From: an uncultured Draconibacterium sp.
GTDB lineage: Bacteria; Bacteroidota; Bacteroidia; Bacteroidales; Prolixibacteraceae
Length of the DNA: 64,000 nt
Assembly: GCF_963675065.1 (NCBI RefSeq)
Contig: NZ_OY775905.1
Location: 880,501 to 944,500 of the forward strand
Reading direction: 5' to 3'
A program made the translations under genes and the position numbers. The notes under the pieces were generated by a model. That model had not been told where the DNA came from. It saw only the letters and a program-made list of their open reading frames with translations, and did not search any database. Positions 1-9,075 of the stretch are shown piece after piece. Within the stretch, counting starts at the first letter, position 1. Every line of letters begins with the position of its first letter.

Positions 1-245
1 AGTTATTTACACCAAATAACGACGGTTTTAACGACTACTGGAAGATTTATAACATCCTGGAATTAGGCCGTGTGCAAGTTAAGATATACGACCGTTACGG
101 AACACTTGTTTATGAATCTAGTGCATATCAAAATGATTGGGATGGTACCTCGAAAGGAGAATCAGTTCCTGAAGGTGGTTACATTTATCATGTAAAAACT
201 GAACGAGCTGGTAATACAAACGGAGTAGTAAATATTGTTCGATAA
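1..245 (+). CDS. C-terminal end of a T9SS-exported protein (gliding-motility-associated C-terminal domain), 5' truncated
   Basis: The open frame begins before the window and reads from base 3 to a TAA at 243-245, giving about 80 residues. It has the hallmarks of the CHU_C / gliding-motility-associated C-terminal domain that ends type B cargo of the type IX secretion system: LFTPNNDG near the start, VKIYDRYGTLVYE, the NDWDGT motif and a VPEGGYIYH strand before the basic end. Such domains direct large adhesins or enzymes across the outer membrane. The next gene is a PorP/SprF-type protein, a typical partner for this cargo class. The function of the missing N-terminal part cannot be known from here. 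Confidence 0.85.
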   Translation, partial: LFTPNNDGFNDYWKIYNILELGRVQVKIYDRYGTLVYESSAYQNDWDGTSKGESVPEGGYIYHVKTERAGNTNGVVNIVR

Positions 246-251
246 ACAAAA

Positions 252-284
252 ATAAGCTTGCCGAAATTATTTCGGCAGGCTTAT
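252..284 (+). terminator. Hairpin terminator-like element after the T9SS cargo gene
   Basis: Arms of about 15 bases (252-266 and 270-284, around TTGCCGAAAT / ATTTCGGCAGG) pair with one G-T wobble. It lies 7 bases after the stop codon. An A-rich rather than T-rich tail follows, so termination may be partial and the next gene could be read through. Confidence 0.6.
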
Positions 285-310
285 CAAAAAATCATAAAAA
301 AATAAACACG

Positions 311-1252
311 ATGAAACGTTTAATATTAACAATGGTTATCTCTTTGCTGGCTATCTCAGCGATTTATGCGCAGCAATGGCCACTAAATGATAATTATTAT
401 ATCAACAAATATAGTCTCTCATCCGCATATGCAGGTAATAGCGAAAATAAGAATGTGTTTCTTAGTTATCGCAGAGACTGGACTGGCGTAGCAAATGCCC
501 CAAGTACGATACGACTAAGTTATCATGATGGCTTTAAATCAAACGCAGGTATTGGTGGGAAGTTAATTATGGACCGCATAGGAATTTTTAAAAACTTTTA
601 CGGCATGGCTACCTATTCTTATAAACTAGAGTCGATAAAACAGAAGATACTTTTCGGATTATCGCTTGGATTAAATCAAACCTCAATTGATTTTACGGAT
701 TATTACGGTGATCCCAATTTCGATTTAGATCCGTCATTGATAAATAGTGATGTAAACTCGAAAGTAAAATTTATTAGTGATTTTTCCGTGATTTATATTC
801 AAGGGAATTTCCATTCCGGCATAATGCTATCAAACATAAGCTTTGGAGATTATAACTTCGAAAATACTGAAACGGAATACAATCCTTTTATCAATTTTCA
901 ATACCACGCATTATATACCTTGCCTCTAAAAGAAAGGTGGATACTTACCCCTTCAGTAATTTTTAGAGGTGGGAAACATTTTAGGAACAAATTAGAAATA
1001 GGTAGTCAGATAGAATACAATGAAAAATTCTGGGGGAACCTTGCCTTACGAGGGAAAAATGTTTTTTGTGTTGGATTTGGATTAAATGCAGGAGAACAAA
1101 TTGTTGTAAATTATTCTTATAATTTTGCCACCAACATAGCTGTAAATACTTTCCAAAACCACGAGCTTACCGTAGGTTTAAACCTGTCGGCATTCTCAAA
1201 AAAATCGGACGAAGCATTTTTTGAAGAAAAGGAAACTGCCTATAATTATTAA
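311..1252 (+). CDS. PorP/SprF family type IX secretion system membrane protein
   Basis: This 313-residue protein has a clear signal peptide (MKRLILTMVISLLAISAIYA, cleaved before QQ). The mature start, with NDNYYINKYSLSSAYAG followed by SYRRDWTGVANAPST, is the signature N-terminus of the PorP/SprF family. The rest alternates short beta strands, consistent with an outer-membrane barrel. In Bacteroidota these proteins pair with one large cargo protein carrying a type B sorting domain and attach it at the surface. That fits the upstream gene ending in exactly such a domain. The pair is probably one transcription unit with a hairpin between the genes. Family assignment is firm; the specific cargo is inferred from adjacency. 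Confidence 0.9.
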   Translation: MKRLILTMVISLLAISAIYAQQWPLNDNYYINKYSLSSAYAGNSENKNVFLSYRRDWTGVANAPSTIRLSYHDGFKSNAGIGGKLIMDRIGIFKNFYGMATYSYKLESIKQKILFGLSLGLNQTSIDFTDYYGDPNFDLDPSLINSDVNSKVKFISDFSVIYIQGNFHSGIMLSNISFGDYNFENTETEYNPFINFQYHALYTLPLKERWILTPSVIFRGGKHFRNKLEIGSQIEYNEKFWGNLALRGKNVFCVGFGLNAGEQIVVNYSYNFATNIAVNTFQNHELTVGLNLSAFSKKSDEAFFEEKETAYNY

Positions 1253-1346
1253 ATAATTACTTTATATTTAATGATGTTGTTAAAACAACCTCGTTGTAAG
1301 TTTTATAAAACAATACATAATATGTTTTCTTTATCGTAAACTATTT

Positions 1347-1374
1347 GTGCTAAGCGGATTTAACCGCTTAGCAC
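1347..1374. terminator. Perfect 11-bp inverted repeat, likely transcription end after porP-like gene
   Basis: GTGCTAAGCGG and its exact complement CCGCTTAGCAC are separated by a 6-base loop. There is no T-run, so a Rho-independent role is uncertain. It sits in the 180-base gap between two same-strand genes. Confidence 0.45.
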
Positions 1375-1572
1375 ATTGTAGTTTTGGGCAGCTACATTAT
1401 AAACTAAAAATTATGGTTTAATCCAGGTATTACAATGTGTCTGTGGGCATCCCTATCATTAAGGATAAAAAACAATTTTAATTCTTTCACCCCAAAACAG
1501 TTCCCAACAAATTGCGCTTTTGTATTTGATAAAGTTTTATACTTTTATCGAATAATAAATAAGTTACAAGCT

Positions 1573-2829
1573 TTGACACCAAAGCAACTCAATAAAAAGA
1601 AAATAATAAACGACCCCGTTTTTGGATTTATCAACCTGCAGTCCGAAATTATATTCGACCTGTTGGAACATCCAATATTTCAGCGGCTTCGTCATATCAA
1701 ACAATTAGGTTTATCTTATCTTGTTTTCCCGGGTGCTAACCACACGCGTTTTGAGCACGCTATAGGCACCGTGCATTTAATGCGCCAGGCCATTTCGGTG
1801 CTGAAAATTAAAGGGCATGAAATTACCGACGAAGAAGCAGAAGCTGTTACCATTGCCATTTTATTGCACGATATTGGCCACGCTCCTTTTTCGCATGTAC
1901 TGGAAAATACATTGGTAAATATTTCGCATGAAGAAATTTCGCTGATGCTGATGCAGGAACTTAACCAGCAGTTTAACGGCAAACTGGATTTGGCAATCGA
2001 AGTATTTACCAATAATTACAAGAAGCAGTTTTTACACCAGCTTGTTGCCAGCCAACTGGATATGGACCGGCTGGACTACCTGAGCCGCGACAGCTTTTTT
2101 ACGGGAGTGGTTGAAGGCACCATTGGTATCGACCGTATTATAAAAATGCTAAATGTGCACAACGACCAGCTGGTAGTTGATGTAAAAGGAATTTACTCTA
2201 TTGAAAAATTTCTAATCTCGCGACGTCTGATGTACTGGCAGGTTTACCTCCATAAAACTGTTGTTGCTGCCGAGTTCTTATTAATAAATGTATTAAAACG
2301 TGCGCGGGAAATTATTACAAACGGCGGAGAACTATTTGCAACACCTACTTTAAAGGTTTTCTTAACAAACAACTTTACTCCTGAAGATTTTCGTTCAAAC
2401 ATTAAAATACAGGAGAAAAATGTATTGCAGTGGTATACGCTACTCGACGACAACGACATTTTGATCTCGATAAAAGAATGGCAAAATCATCCTGATCCGG
2501 TTTTATCGGAAATGGCAAAAAGTATAACAAACCGAAAATTACCCCGAACAAAATTCAGCGACAAACCTATTTCACCCACCAAAGAACAGAAGTATTTAAA
2601 GCAAATCGAGAAACAGATGATTTCCGACCCCGAACTGGCCAAATACTTCCTGATGACGGGCGTTATAACCAACAACGCGTACAACAAACACACCGAAAAT
2701 ATTTCGGTTTTATACAAGGATGGAACAATAAAAGAAATCAACGATGCATCGGACATAAACCTGTCTGCACTTTCAAAAACAGTGAAGAAGTATTTTGTGT
2801 GTTATCCTAAAGAATTGGACATTTACTAG
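1573..2829 (+). CDS. HD domain phosphohydrolase (SAMHD1/dGTPase-like fold)
   Basis: The protein carries the HD superfamily pattern of the YdhJ/dNTPase-like group. The region IINDPVFGFI opens the fold, then ERLRHIKQLG-like residues (FQRLRHIKQLG), H in NHTRFEHAIG, the metal-binding HD in LLHDIGHAPFSH, and the D in QLDMDRLDYLSRDS. It probably hydrolyses a nucleotide phosphate; the substrate is unknown. The open frame runs back to an ATG at 1435, but the first 46 residues from there look non-coding (Cys/Trp/Phe rich). A promoter-like TACTTTTA at 1540-1547 lies inside them. I therefore prefer the TTG at 1573, just before the conserved region. The end overlaps the promoter of the lpx operon. Confidence 0.8.
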   Translation: MTPKQLNKKKIINDPVFGFINLQSEIIFDLLEHPIFQRLRHIKQLGLSYLVFPGANHTRFEHAIGTVHLMRQAISVLKIKGHEITDEEAEAVTIAILLHDIGHAPFSHVLENTLVNISHEEISLMLMQELNQQFNGKLDLAIEVFTNNYKKQFLHQLVASQLDMDRLDYLSRDSFFTGVVEGTIGIDRIIKMLNVHNDQLVVDVKGIYSIEKFLISRRLMYWQVYLHKTVVAAEFLLINVLKRAREIITNGGELFATPTLKVFLTNNFTPEDFRSNIKIQEKNVLQWYTLLDDNDILISIKEWQNHPDPVLSEMAKSITNRKLPRTKFSDKPISPTKEQKYLKQIEKQMISDPELAKYFLMTGVITNNAYNKHTENISVLYKDGTIKEINDASDINLSALSKTVKKYFVCYPKELDIY

Positions 2830-2845
2830 TTAAAACCTATATTTG
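2815..2845 (+). promoter_or_regulatory. Bacteroidota-type promoter of the lpx operon
   Basis: TTG at 2815-2817, a 20-base spacer and TATATTTG at 2838-2845 match the TTG/TAnnTTTG consensus exactly. The -33 element lies inside the last codons of the HD gene. The predicted start near 2852 gives a short leader before the lpxD ATG at 2866. Confidence 0.7.
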
Positions 2846-2865
2846 CATCGCCAAAAAAACAGATA

Positions 2866-3903
2866 ATGGATTTTAAAGCTACGGATATCGCCTCTTTTTT
2901 GAATGGAGAAATTGTTGGTGATGGTGATGCAAGAGTATCAAATGTTTCAAAAATAGAGGACGGAAAACCAGGCACTTTGGCTTTCCTTGCCAATCCTAAA
3001 TACGAGCACTACATTTATGAAACCAAAGCCTCAGTGGTGTTGGTTAATAAAAGTTTTTCTCCAAAGGAAGATATTTCAGTAACCCTTATAAAGGTTGACG
3101 ATGCCTATCAGGCATTTGCGTCGTTACTCGATTTGTACGCACAGGCGAAAGCCAGTATGAAACAGGGAATTGAGCAACCCAGCTACATTGCCGAAAGCGC
3201 GACTCTTGGCCAGGACGGTTATGTTGGAGCATTCGCATACGTAGGCAACAATGCAACTATAGGGAATAACGTAAAAATATATCCGCAGGTACATGTTGGC
3301 GACAATGTAAAAATTGGCGATGACTGTATTCTTTACCCAGGCGCAAAAATATACGACGATTGCATCATCGGCAACCGCTGCATCATCCACTCAGGAGCAG
3401 TAATAGGGGCTGATGGTTTTGGTTTTGCACCTCAGAAGGATGGAACTTACAAAAAGATCCATCAAATTGGCAATGCCGTTTTGGAAGACGATGTAGAAAT
3501 TGGCGCCAACACCACAATCGACTGTGGCACAATGGAATCTACCATCATCAGGAAAGGTGTAAAACTCGACAACCTCATTCAAATTGCACATAACGTTGAA
3601 GTTGGCGACAACACTGTTATGGCTGCACAAACCGGAGTTTCTGGCTCAACAAAAGTGGGCAAAAACTGCATGTTTGGCGGACAGGTTGGACTAGGCGGAC
3701 ATATTACCATTGGCGACAAAGTTACGCTGGGTGCACAATCGGGCGTTATTTCAAACCTGAAAAGCGATCAAACCTTGTTGGGGTCTCCGGCCATCGAAAT
3801 AAGAACAGCTATGCGCGCTTATTCACTTCTGAAGAATCTTCCGGAAATTCGCCGCGATGTGCTTCAATTGAAAAAATCCATCAATACAGACAAAAAAAAT
3901 TAA
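2866..3903 (+). CDS. lpxD: UDP-3-O-(3-hydroxyacyl)glucosamine N-acyltransferase LpxD
   Basis: LpxD adds the second acyl chain to UDP-3-O-acylglucosamine in lipid A synthesis, in the cytoplasm. The 345 residues match the usual family length. The N-terminal uridine-binding domain (about 1-100) contains GTLAFLANPKYEHY. It is followed by a left-handed beta helix of hexapeptide repeats (about 105-310), for example IGNNVKIYPQVHVG. The catalytic His lies in IQIAHNVEVGDN. The C-terminal helices end in basic residues. It is the first gene of the operon lpxD-lpxC/fabZ-lpxA, 18 bases before the next gene, with a good promoter just upstream. Confidence 0.96.
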   Translation: MDFKATDIASFLNGEIVGDGDARVSNVSKIEDGKPGTLAFLANPKYEHYIYETKASVVLVNKSFSPKEDISVTLIKVDDAYQAFASLLDLYAQAKASMKQGIEQPSYIAESATLGQDGYVGAFAYVGNNATIGNNVKIYPQVHVGDNVKIGDDCILYPGAKIYDDCIIGNRCIIHSGAVIGADGFGFAPQKDGTYKKIHQIGNAVLEDDVEIGANTTIDCGTMESTIIRKGVKLDNLIQIAHNVEVGDNTVMAAQTGVSGSTKVGKNCMFGGQVGLGGHITIGDKVTLGAQSGVISNLKSDQTLLGSPAIEIRTAMRAYSLLKNLPEIRRDVLQLKKSINTDKKN

Positions 3904-3921
3904 GAAATATTTCACTTTTCA

Positions 3922-5301
3922 ATGGTTGTAAAACAAAAGACATTAAAAAACTCTTTTAAAATTGAGGGGATAGGATTACACACCGGTGTTAATGTAACAA
4001 TGAATTTTTTACCTGCACCGGAGAATCATGGTTTTAAATTTAAACGTGTTGATCTGGAACACCAGCCAATAATTGACGCTGATGTGGATCTGGTAATCGA
4101 CACATCGCGCGGAACACTGCTTGAAAAAGACGGTACGCGAATAGGAACAATTGAGCATGCACTTGCCGCGTTGGTGGGAATGGATCTCGACAACGTTTTA
4201 ATTGAAGTAAATAACGAAGAAGCTCCGATTATCGACGGAAGCTCGAAATATTTTGTTGAAGCCATTGAGAAAGCCGGCGTTGTTGAGCAGGAAGCTGAGC
4301 GCGACTATTTCGAAATCAGCGAAAAAATCGAGATGTTCGACGAAAAGTCAGGTTCGCACATTATTGCACTACCCGACAACGATTACAGTTTAAATGTAAT
4401 GATCTCGTTTCCGTCGGCAGTATTGAACAATCAATACGCTACACTCGAGTCAATCAAGGATTTCAAAACTGAAATTGCCGAATGCAGAACATTTGTTTTT
4501 CTTCGAGAAATTGAATTTTTGTTGAACCACAACCTGATTAAAGGTGGCGATCTGAATAATGCAATTGTAATCATCGATAAAGAGATCAGTCAGGAAGAAC
4601 TCGACCGTTTGGCCGATCTTACCAATCATCCGCGAGTTGAAGTAAAACCGCAGGGTATTTTAAATAACCTCGATCTGCATTTCGACAACGAATGTGCCCG
4701 CCACAAATTATTGGATGTAATTGGCGACCTGGCTTTGCTGGGCAAGCGTATTAAAGGAAGAATTATTGCATCGAAACCGGGACACGGACCAAACACCATG
4801 TTTGCCGCTACCCTGAAAAAGCAGTTGAAAAAAGAAGCTGAGGCAGCTCCAAAATGTAATCCAAACGACGAGCCATTAATGGATGTAAACCGGATCAGAG
4901 AACTTCTTCCGCATCGTTACCCGTTTTTACTGGTCGACAAAGTCGTTTGTATTCAGGACGATGAAATAATTGGCGTTAAAAACGTTACTGTAAATGAGCC
5001 GTTCTTTCAGGGGCATTTCCCCGACGAACCAGTTATGCCGGGAGTTTTACTTGTTGAAGCAATGGCTCAATGCGGAGGATTACTCGTGTTAAGCAAGCAG
5101 GAAGGGCAATTTTCAACCTATTTCATTCGTATTGACAATGTTAAATTCAGAAAGAAAGTTGTTCCGGGCGACACACTGATTTTCAAATTAAAATTAACTT
5201 CGCCGATTAGAAGAGGAATTGCCAACATGAAAGGCACAACATATGTTGGTGACAAAATTGTTGCCGAAGGTGAATTTATGGCACAGATTGTTAAAAAGTA
5301 G
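3922..5301 (+). CDS. lpxC-fabZ: Bifunctional LpxC deacetylase / FabZ 3-hydroxyacyl-ACP dehydratase
   Basis: Two enzymes are fused in 459 residues, the normal arrangement in Bacteroidota. Residues 1 to about 305 are LpxC, which removes the acetyl group from UDP-3-O-acyl-GlcNAc. The zinc site is visible as H in GTIEHALAAL and as HKLLDVIGD, with the late H in SKPGHGPN. Residues about 315-459 are FabZ: LPHRYPFLLVDKV with the catalytic His, then FFQGHFPDEPVMPG with the second His and the E of LLVEAMAQ. FabZ uses the same 3-hydroxyacyl-ACP pool as LpxA/LpxD, so the fusion places a branch-point enzyme beside the first committed step of lipid A synthesis. Confidence 0.96.
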   Translation: MVVKQKTLKNSFKIEGIGLHTGVNVTMNFLPAPENHGFKFKRVDLEHQPIIDADVDLVIDTSRGTLLEKDGTRIGTIEHALAALVGMDLDNVLIEVNNEEAPIIDGSSKYFVEAIEKAGVVEQEAERDYFEISEKIEMFDEKSGSHIIALPDNDYSLNVMISFPSAVLNNQYATLESIKDFKTEIAECRTFVFLREIEFLLNHNLIKGGDLNNAIVIIDKEISQEELDRLADLTNHPRVEVKPQGILNNLDLHFDNECARHKLLDVIGDLALLGKRIKGRIIASKPGHGPNTMFAATLKKQLKKEAEAAPKCNPNDEPLMDVNRIRELLPHRYPFLLVDKVVCIQDDEIIGVKNVTVNEPFFQGHFPDEPVMPGVLLVEAMAQCGGLLVLSKQEGQFSTYFIRIDNVKFRKKVVPGDTLIFKLKLTSPIRRGIANMKGTTYVGDKIVAEGEFMAQIVKK

Positions 5302-5329
5302 ATAATTAAAGACAGTTAAAAAGTATAAA

Positions 5330-6112
5330 ATGAAACAACCATTAGCTTATGTCCATCCCGATGCAAAAGTTGCCGATAATGTAGTTATCGAGCCTTTTGT
5401 TTCAATTGATCATGATGTTGAAATCGGTGAAGGGACAAGAATTGGTTCAAGCGTAACTATTTTACCAGGAACTCGCATTGGAAAAAATTGTAAGATTTTT
5501 CCGGGTGCTGTAATTGGTGCAGCACCGCAAGACTTAAAGTTCCAGGGAGAATATTCAACCGTTGAAATTGGCGATAACAACACCATTCGCGAATTTGTGA
5601 CCATTAACAGAGGTACTTCGGCAAAAGGAAAAACTGTAATTGGCAACAACAACCTTTTAATGGCATACGTACACGTTGCTCACGATTGTAAAGTTGGTAA
5701 CAACATTATTCTTGTGAACAATGTACAATTGGCTGGCGAGGTTCAGGTTGACGACTGGGCTATCCTTGGTGGTATGTCTGCCGTTCACCAGTTTGTAAGA
5801 ATCGGATCGCACGTTATGATTTCGGGTGGATCGTTGGTTCGTAAAGACGTTCCTCCTTTTATTAAAGCAGGTCGCGAACCACTTTCTTACGTGGGTATTA
5901 ACTCAATTGGTTTACGTCGCCGTCAGTACAACAACGACAAAATTCGCGAGGTACAGGATATTTACCGTTACATCTACCAAAAAGGATTAAACACTGCACA
6001 GGCTGTTGAGATTATTGAGGCAGAAATGCCTGCAACTCCTGAGCGCGACGAAGTTTTACTTTTTGTAAAAGACTCGAAACGTGGTATTATCCGTGGTTAT
6101 TTCCCGGATTAA
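5330..6112 (+). CDS. lpxA: Acyl-ACP-UDP-GlcNAc O-acyltransferase LpxA
   Basis: LpxA catalyses the first step of lipid A synthesis, transferring a 3-hydroxyacyl chain to UDP-GlcNAc. The 260 residues comprise a beta-helix of hexapeptide repeats (VADNVVIEPFVSIDHDVEIG onward) and a helical C-terminus. The catalytic His is in AYVHVAHDCKVGNN. QDLKFQGE and the GGMSAVHQFVRIG segment are diagnostic of LpxA. It is the third and last gene of the lpx operon and is followed by a strong terminator. Confidence 0.96.
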   Translation: MKQPLAYVHPDAKVADNVVIEPFVSIDHDVEIGEGTRIGSSVTILPGTRIGKNCKIFPGAVIGAAPQDLKFQGEYSTVEIGDNNTIREFVTINRGTSAKGKTVIGNNNLLMAYVHVAHDCKVGNNIILVNNVQLAGEVQVDDWAILGGMSAVHQFVRIGSHVMISGGSLVRKDVPPFIKAGREPLSYVGINSIGLRRRQYNNDKIREVQDIYRYIYQKGLNTAQAVEIIEAEMPATPERDEVLLFVKDSKRGIIRGYFPD

Positions 6113-6134
6113 TTACCATCAGAAAATATTAAAC

Positions 6135-6173
6135 AAAAAATGCCATCCGTCGATCGACGAATGGCATTTTTTT
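6135..6173. terminator. Bidirectional terminator between lpxA and thiL
   Basis: AAAAAATGCCAT and ATGGCATTTTTT form a long stem with inner GTCG/CGAC pairing. A-run and T-run flank the stem on both sides, so it can end transcripts from lpxA on + and thiL on -. Confidence 0.85.
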
Positions 6174-6260
6174 ATCCCGAAAAACAGGGATATCGTCATC
6201 ATATTCTAAGATATTATATCGCCCGCCTGGTTTATATTGGCGCCAACTCTCGGGAAAGCA

Positions 6261-7298
6261 TCACTTTCCATGATTCCATCCCTGCGCCTCCAGCGGAATT
6301 GACGAGCCTCCTGTTGTTTGCAGATTAACCCCTTCGCCTGCCTCTGTCATATGACCAATAACAGTAAAATCAGGATCATTTTTTATTTTCTCATAATCAT
6401 CAAGCGGCAGAGTAAACAACAACTCGTAATCTTCGCCACCGTTTAAAGCTGCCACCAGAGGATTTATATTGAACTCCTCCGCCATTTGTTTGGTTTGGTA
6501 GTCCATCGGCACTTTATCTTCAAACAAACTACAACCAACTCCCGAGTTTTTGCACAAATGCATAATTTCCGACGACAAACCATCCGAAATATCGATCATC
6601 GAAGTTGGTTTTATTCCCAGTCGTTTAAAGGCTGTAATAATATCTCCCCTGGCCTCCGGTTTTAACTGGCGCTCCAAAATATAATCATAACCATCCAGCT
6701 TGGGCTGCATGTTCTCGTTCACTTTAAAAACTTCATTTTCGCGCTCAAGCAACTGAAGGCCCATGTAGGCGCCACCCAAATCGCCCGATACACACAAAAT
6801 GTCGTTGGGTTTTGCGCCGCTTCGCATTACAATATCTTCTTTCTCTGCTTCACCAATGGCGGTAATACTGAGTGTTAATCCGGTTAACGAACTGGTTGTA
6901 TCGCCACCCACCAAATCAACATTGTACTGCTCGCAGGCCAAGTGAATTCCATCGTACAATTCCTCCAAAGCTTCTACCGAAAATTTACCGGAAACCGCCA
7001 TGCTTACCGTTACCTGTTTGGGTATGGCATTCATGGCAAAAATGTCCGACAAATTTACTACCACAGCCTTGTAACCAAGGTGTTTCAACGGAACATACAT
7101 TAGGTTAAAATGAATTCCTTCGGTTAACAGATCCGAGGATATTACCACTTGTTTTTCCTTAAAATCAAGAACCGCTGCATCATCGCCAACTCCTTTAACC
7201 GTACTTTCGTTTTTTATATTTATAGCCTTAGTTAATCGGTCGATTAAACCAAACTCTCCCAGCTCTGAAATATTCGTTTGTTTTCTTTCTTTATTCAT
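6261..7298 (-). CDS. thiL: Thiamine-monophosphate kinase ThiL
   Basis: ThiL phosphorylates thiamine monophosphate to thiamine pyrophosphate. The 345 residues show ELGEFGLIDRLT at the start, then GVGDDAAVL with the metal-binding Asp pair, KAVVVNLSDIFAMNA, VGGDTTSS, the GDLGGAYMGL loop and MIDISDGLSSE. This is the PurM/AIR-synthase fold order expected for ThiL. It stands alone, facing away from the suf operon, and shares its promoter region with it. No other thiamine gene is nearby. Confidence 0.94.
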   Translation of the reverse strand: MNKERKQTNISELGEFGLIDRLTKAINIKNESTVKGVGDDAAVLDFKEKQVVISSDLLTEGIHFNLMYVPLKHLGYKAVVVNLSDIFAMNAIPKQVTVSMAVSGKFSVEALEELYDGIHLACEQYNVDLVGGDTTSSLTGLTLSITAIGEAEKEDIVMRSGAKPNDILCVSGDLGGAYMGLQLLERENEVFKVNENMQPKLDGYDYILERQLKPEARGDIITAFKRLGIKPTSMIDISDGLSSEIMHLCKNSGVGCSLFEDKVPMDYQTKQMAEEFNINPLVAALNGGEDYELLFTLPLDDYEKIKNDPDFTVIGHMTEAGEGVNLQTTGGSSIPLEAQGWNHGK

Positions 7299-7344
7299 TG
7301 TTAATAAAAGACGTTTTAGTCTGTTTTCATACGCTTTTCACCTG

Positions 7345-7375
7345 CAAAAGTACCTATAGTTTTATATCTTTGCAA
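7345..7375 (-). promoter_or_regulatory. Promoter of thiL
   Basis: Read on the minus strand: TTG (7375-7373), 20-base spacer, TACTTTTG (7352-7345). This matches the Bacteroidota consensus and gives a leader of about 40 bases before the thiL ATG at 7298. A plus-strand TATCTTTG at 7365-7372 overlaps it and may serve the suf operon, so the two promoters could interfere. Confidence 0.65.
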
Positions 7376-7566
7376 TTTATGCGTGAACAGGAACAAAAAA
7401 GTGTTGTTATTTAATCGAAATTACTGTTATTTATTGTATTAAGCTCCGGAAACTAATGGCTCGAAATGCCAGCGAAAAAATTCCGGCACCAGAAACAAGA
7501 TTAGTAACAAGCTTTAAAAGAGACGCAAATTTTTAATCATTCAAGAGAGAGAAAGAGAGTCAGAAA
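7365..7566 (+). promoter_or_regulatory. suf operon promoter candidate and long structured leader
   Basis: TATCTTTG at 7365-7372 fits the -7 element, but no clear TTG is seen 19-21 bases upstream. Transcription from it would give a leader of about 190 bases before sufB. The leader contains CCGGAA (7446-7451) pairing with TTCCGG (7481-7486), enclosing TGGC/GCCA (7457-7460 / 7468-7471) with a 7-base loop. A GA-rich purine tract (about 7544-7560) lies just before the ATG. Confidence 0.4.
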
Positions 7567-9012
7567 ATGGAAGAACAAGATAAAATATTGAATGACGTAA
7601 CGCAAGGCGAATACAAATACGGTTTTGTTACCGATATTGAAACTGATATTATCGACAAAGGCCTTAACGAAGACGTAATTCGTTTGATATCTGCCAAAAA
7701 GGAAGAGCCGGAATTCATGTTGAATTTCAGACTGGAAGCTTACCGAAAATGGCTGAAAATGAAAATGCCAAACTGGGCTTATTTAAAAGTTCCGCCCATC
7801 GATTTTCAGGAAATTAGCTATTACGCTGCCCCTAAAAAAGGCCCAAAATATGAAAGCCTTGACGAGGTTGACCCGGAATTGATTGACACATTTAACAAAC
7901 TGGGTATTCCGCTGGAAGAGCAAAAACATTTGGCAGGAGTTGCCGTTGACGCAGTAATCGACTCGGTTTCTGTAAAAACAACTTTTAAAGAAAGTTTAGC
8001 TGAAAAAGGAATTATATTCTGTTCGTTCTCGGAAGCAGTGAAAGAACACCCTGATTTGATAAAAAAATACCTGGGACAGGCCGTACCTGTTGCCGACAAC
8101 TATTTTGCAGCATTGAATTCAGCCGTGTTTAGCGATGGTTCGTTCTGTTACATCCCAAAAGGTGTTCGTTGCCCGATGGAATTATCTACTTATTTCAGAA
8201 TTAATTCAGCCAACACCGGGCAGTTTGAGCGCACACTTATTGTGGCCGACGATGATAGTTATGTAAGTTACCTGGAAGGTTGTACTGCACCGATGCGTGA
8301 TGAAAACCAGCTGCACGCAGCAGTGGTTGAAATTATTGCACTTGATCGGGCTGAAGTAAAATATTCAACGGTTCAAAACTGGTACCCCGGCGATAAAAAC
8401 GGTAAAGGTGGTATTTACAACTTTGTAACCAAACGTGGTATTTGCCGCGGCGAATCGTCAAAAATTAGCTGGACACAGGTGGAAACTGGTTCGGCTATTA
8501 CCTGGAAATACCCAAGCTGTATTTTAATGGGCGACAATTCGGTAGGAGAATTTAACTCAGTGGCTGTTACCAACAATCATCAACAGGCCGATACCGGTTC
8601 TAAAATGATTCACATTGGTAGAAACACCAAATCAACAATTATATCAAAAGGTATTTCGGCCGGGAAAAGTGATAACTCTTATCGTGGATTGGTTAAGGTG
8701 ATGCCTAAAGCCAAAAACTCGCGTAACTTTTCGCAGTGTGATTCCTTGCTTTTAAACGACACTTGCGGTGCACACACTTTCCCATACATTGAGGTTGGAA
8801 ATAAATCGTCGGTTGTTGAGCACGAGGCAACAACTTCGAAAATTGGTGAAGACCAGATTTTTTACTGCAACCAGCGTGGAATCGATACCGAAACCGCAAT
8901 TGGAATGATTGTTAACGGTTACGCCAAAGAAGTACTGAATAAACTTCCGATGGAGTTTGCCGTTGAAGCTCAAAAGCTTCTGCAAATCAGTCTTGAAGGT
9001 AGTGTAGGATAA
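7567..9012 (+). CDS. sufB: Fe-S cluster assembly scaffold protein SufB
   Basis: SufB is the core of the SufBC2D complex on which Fe-S clusters are built. The 481 residues match the family. Family features include MPNWAYLKVPPIDFQEISYYAAPK near the start, HAAVVEIIALDRAEVKYSTVQNWYPGD-type beta-helix sequence and SSKISWTQVETGSAITWKYPSC in the middle, and NDTCGAHTFPYIEV plus EHEATTSKIGEDQIFYCNQRGID near the C-terminus. The first gene of sufBCD, it is 63 bases ahead of sufC. Confidence 0.96.
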   Translation: MEEQDKILNDVTQGEYKYGFVTDIETDIIDKGLNEDVIRLISAKKEEPEFMLNFRLEAYRKWLKMKMPNWAYLKVPPIDFQEISYYAAPKKGPKYESLDEVDPELIDTFNKLGIPLEEQKHLAGVAVDAVIDSVSVKTTFKESLAEKGIIFCSFSEAVKEHPDLIKKYLGQAVPVADNYFAALNSAVFSDGSFCYIPKGVRCPMELSTYFRINSANTGQFERTLIVADDDSYVSYLEGCTAPMRDENQLHAAVVEIIALDRAEVKYSTVQNWYPGDKNGKGGIYNFVTKRGICRGESSKISWTQVETGSAITWKYPSCILMGDNSVGEFNSVAVTNNHQQADTGSKMIHIGRNTKSTIISKGISAGKSDNSYRGLVKVMPKAKNSRNFSQCDSLLLNDTCGAHTFPYIEVGNKSSVVEHEATTSKIGEDQIFYCNQRGIDTETAIGMIVNGYAKEVLNKLPMEFAVEAQKLLQISLEGSVG

Positions 9013-9075
9013 ACAAATTTTAAATAACTCAGGGCAAGAGCTCAAGCTCTTTCCCGCAACAGTATAGAAGTAAAG

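Noticed and set aside
6140..6328. Plus-strand 62-codon frame after lpxA
   Set aside because: It starts inside the lpxA/thiL terminator and runs into the 3' end of thiL; the composition is not protein-like.
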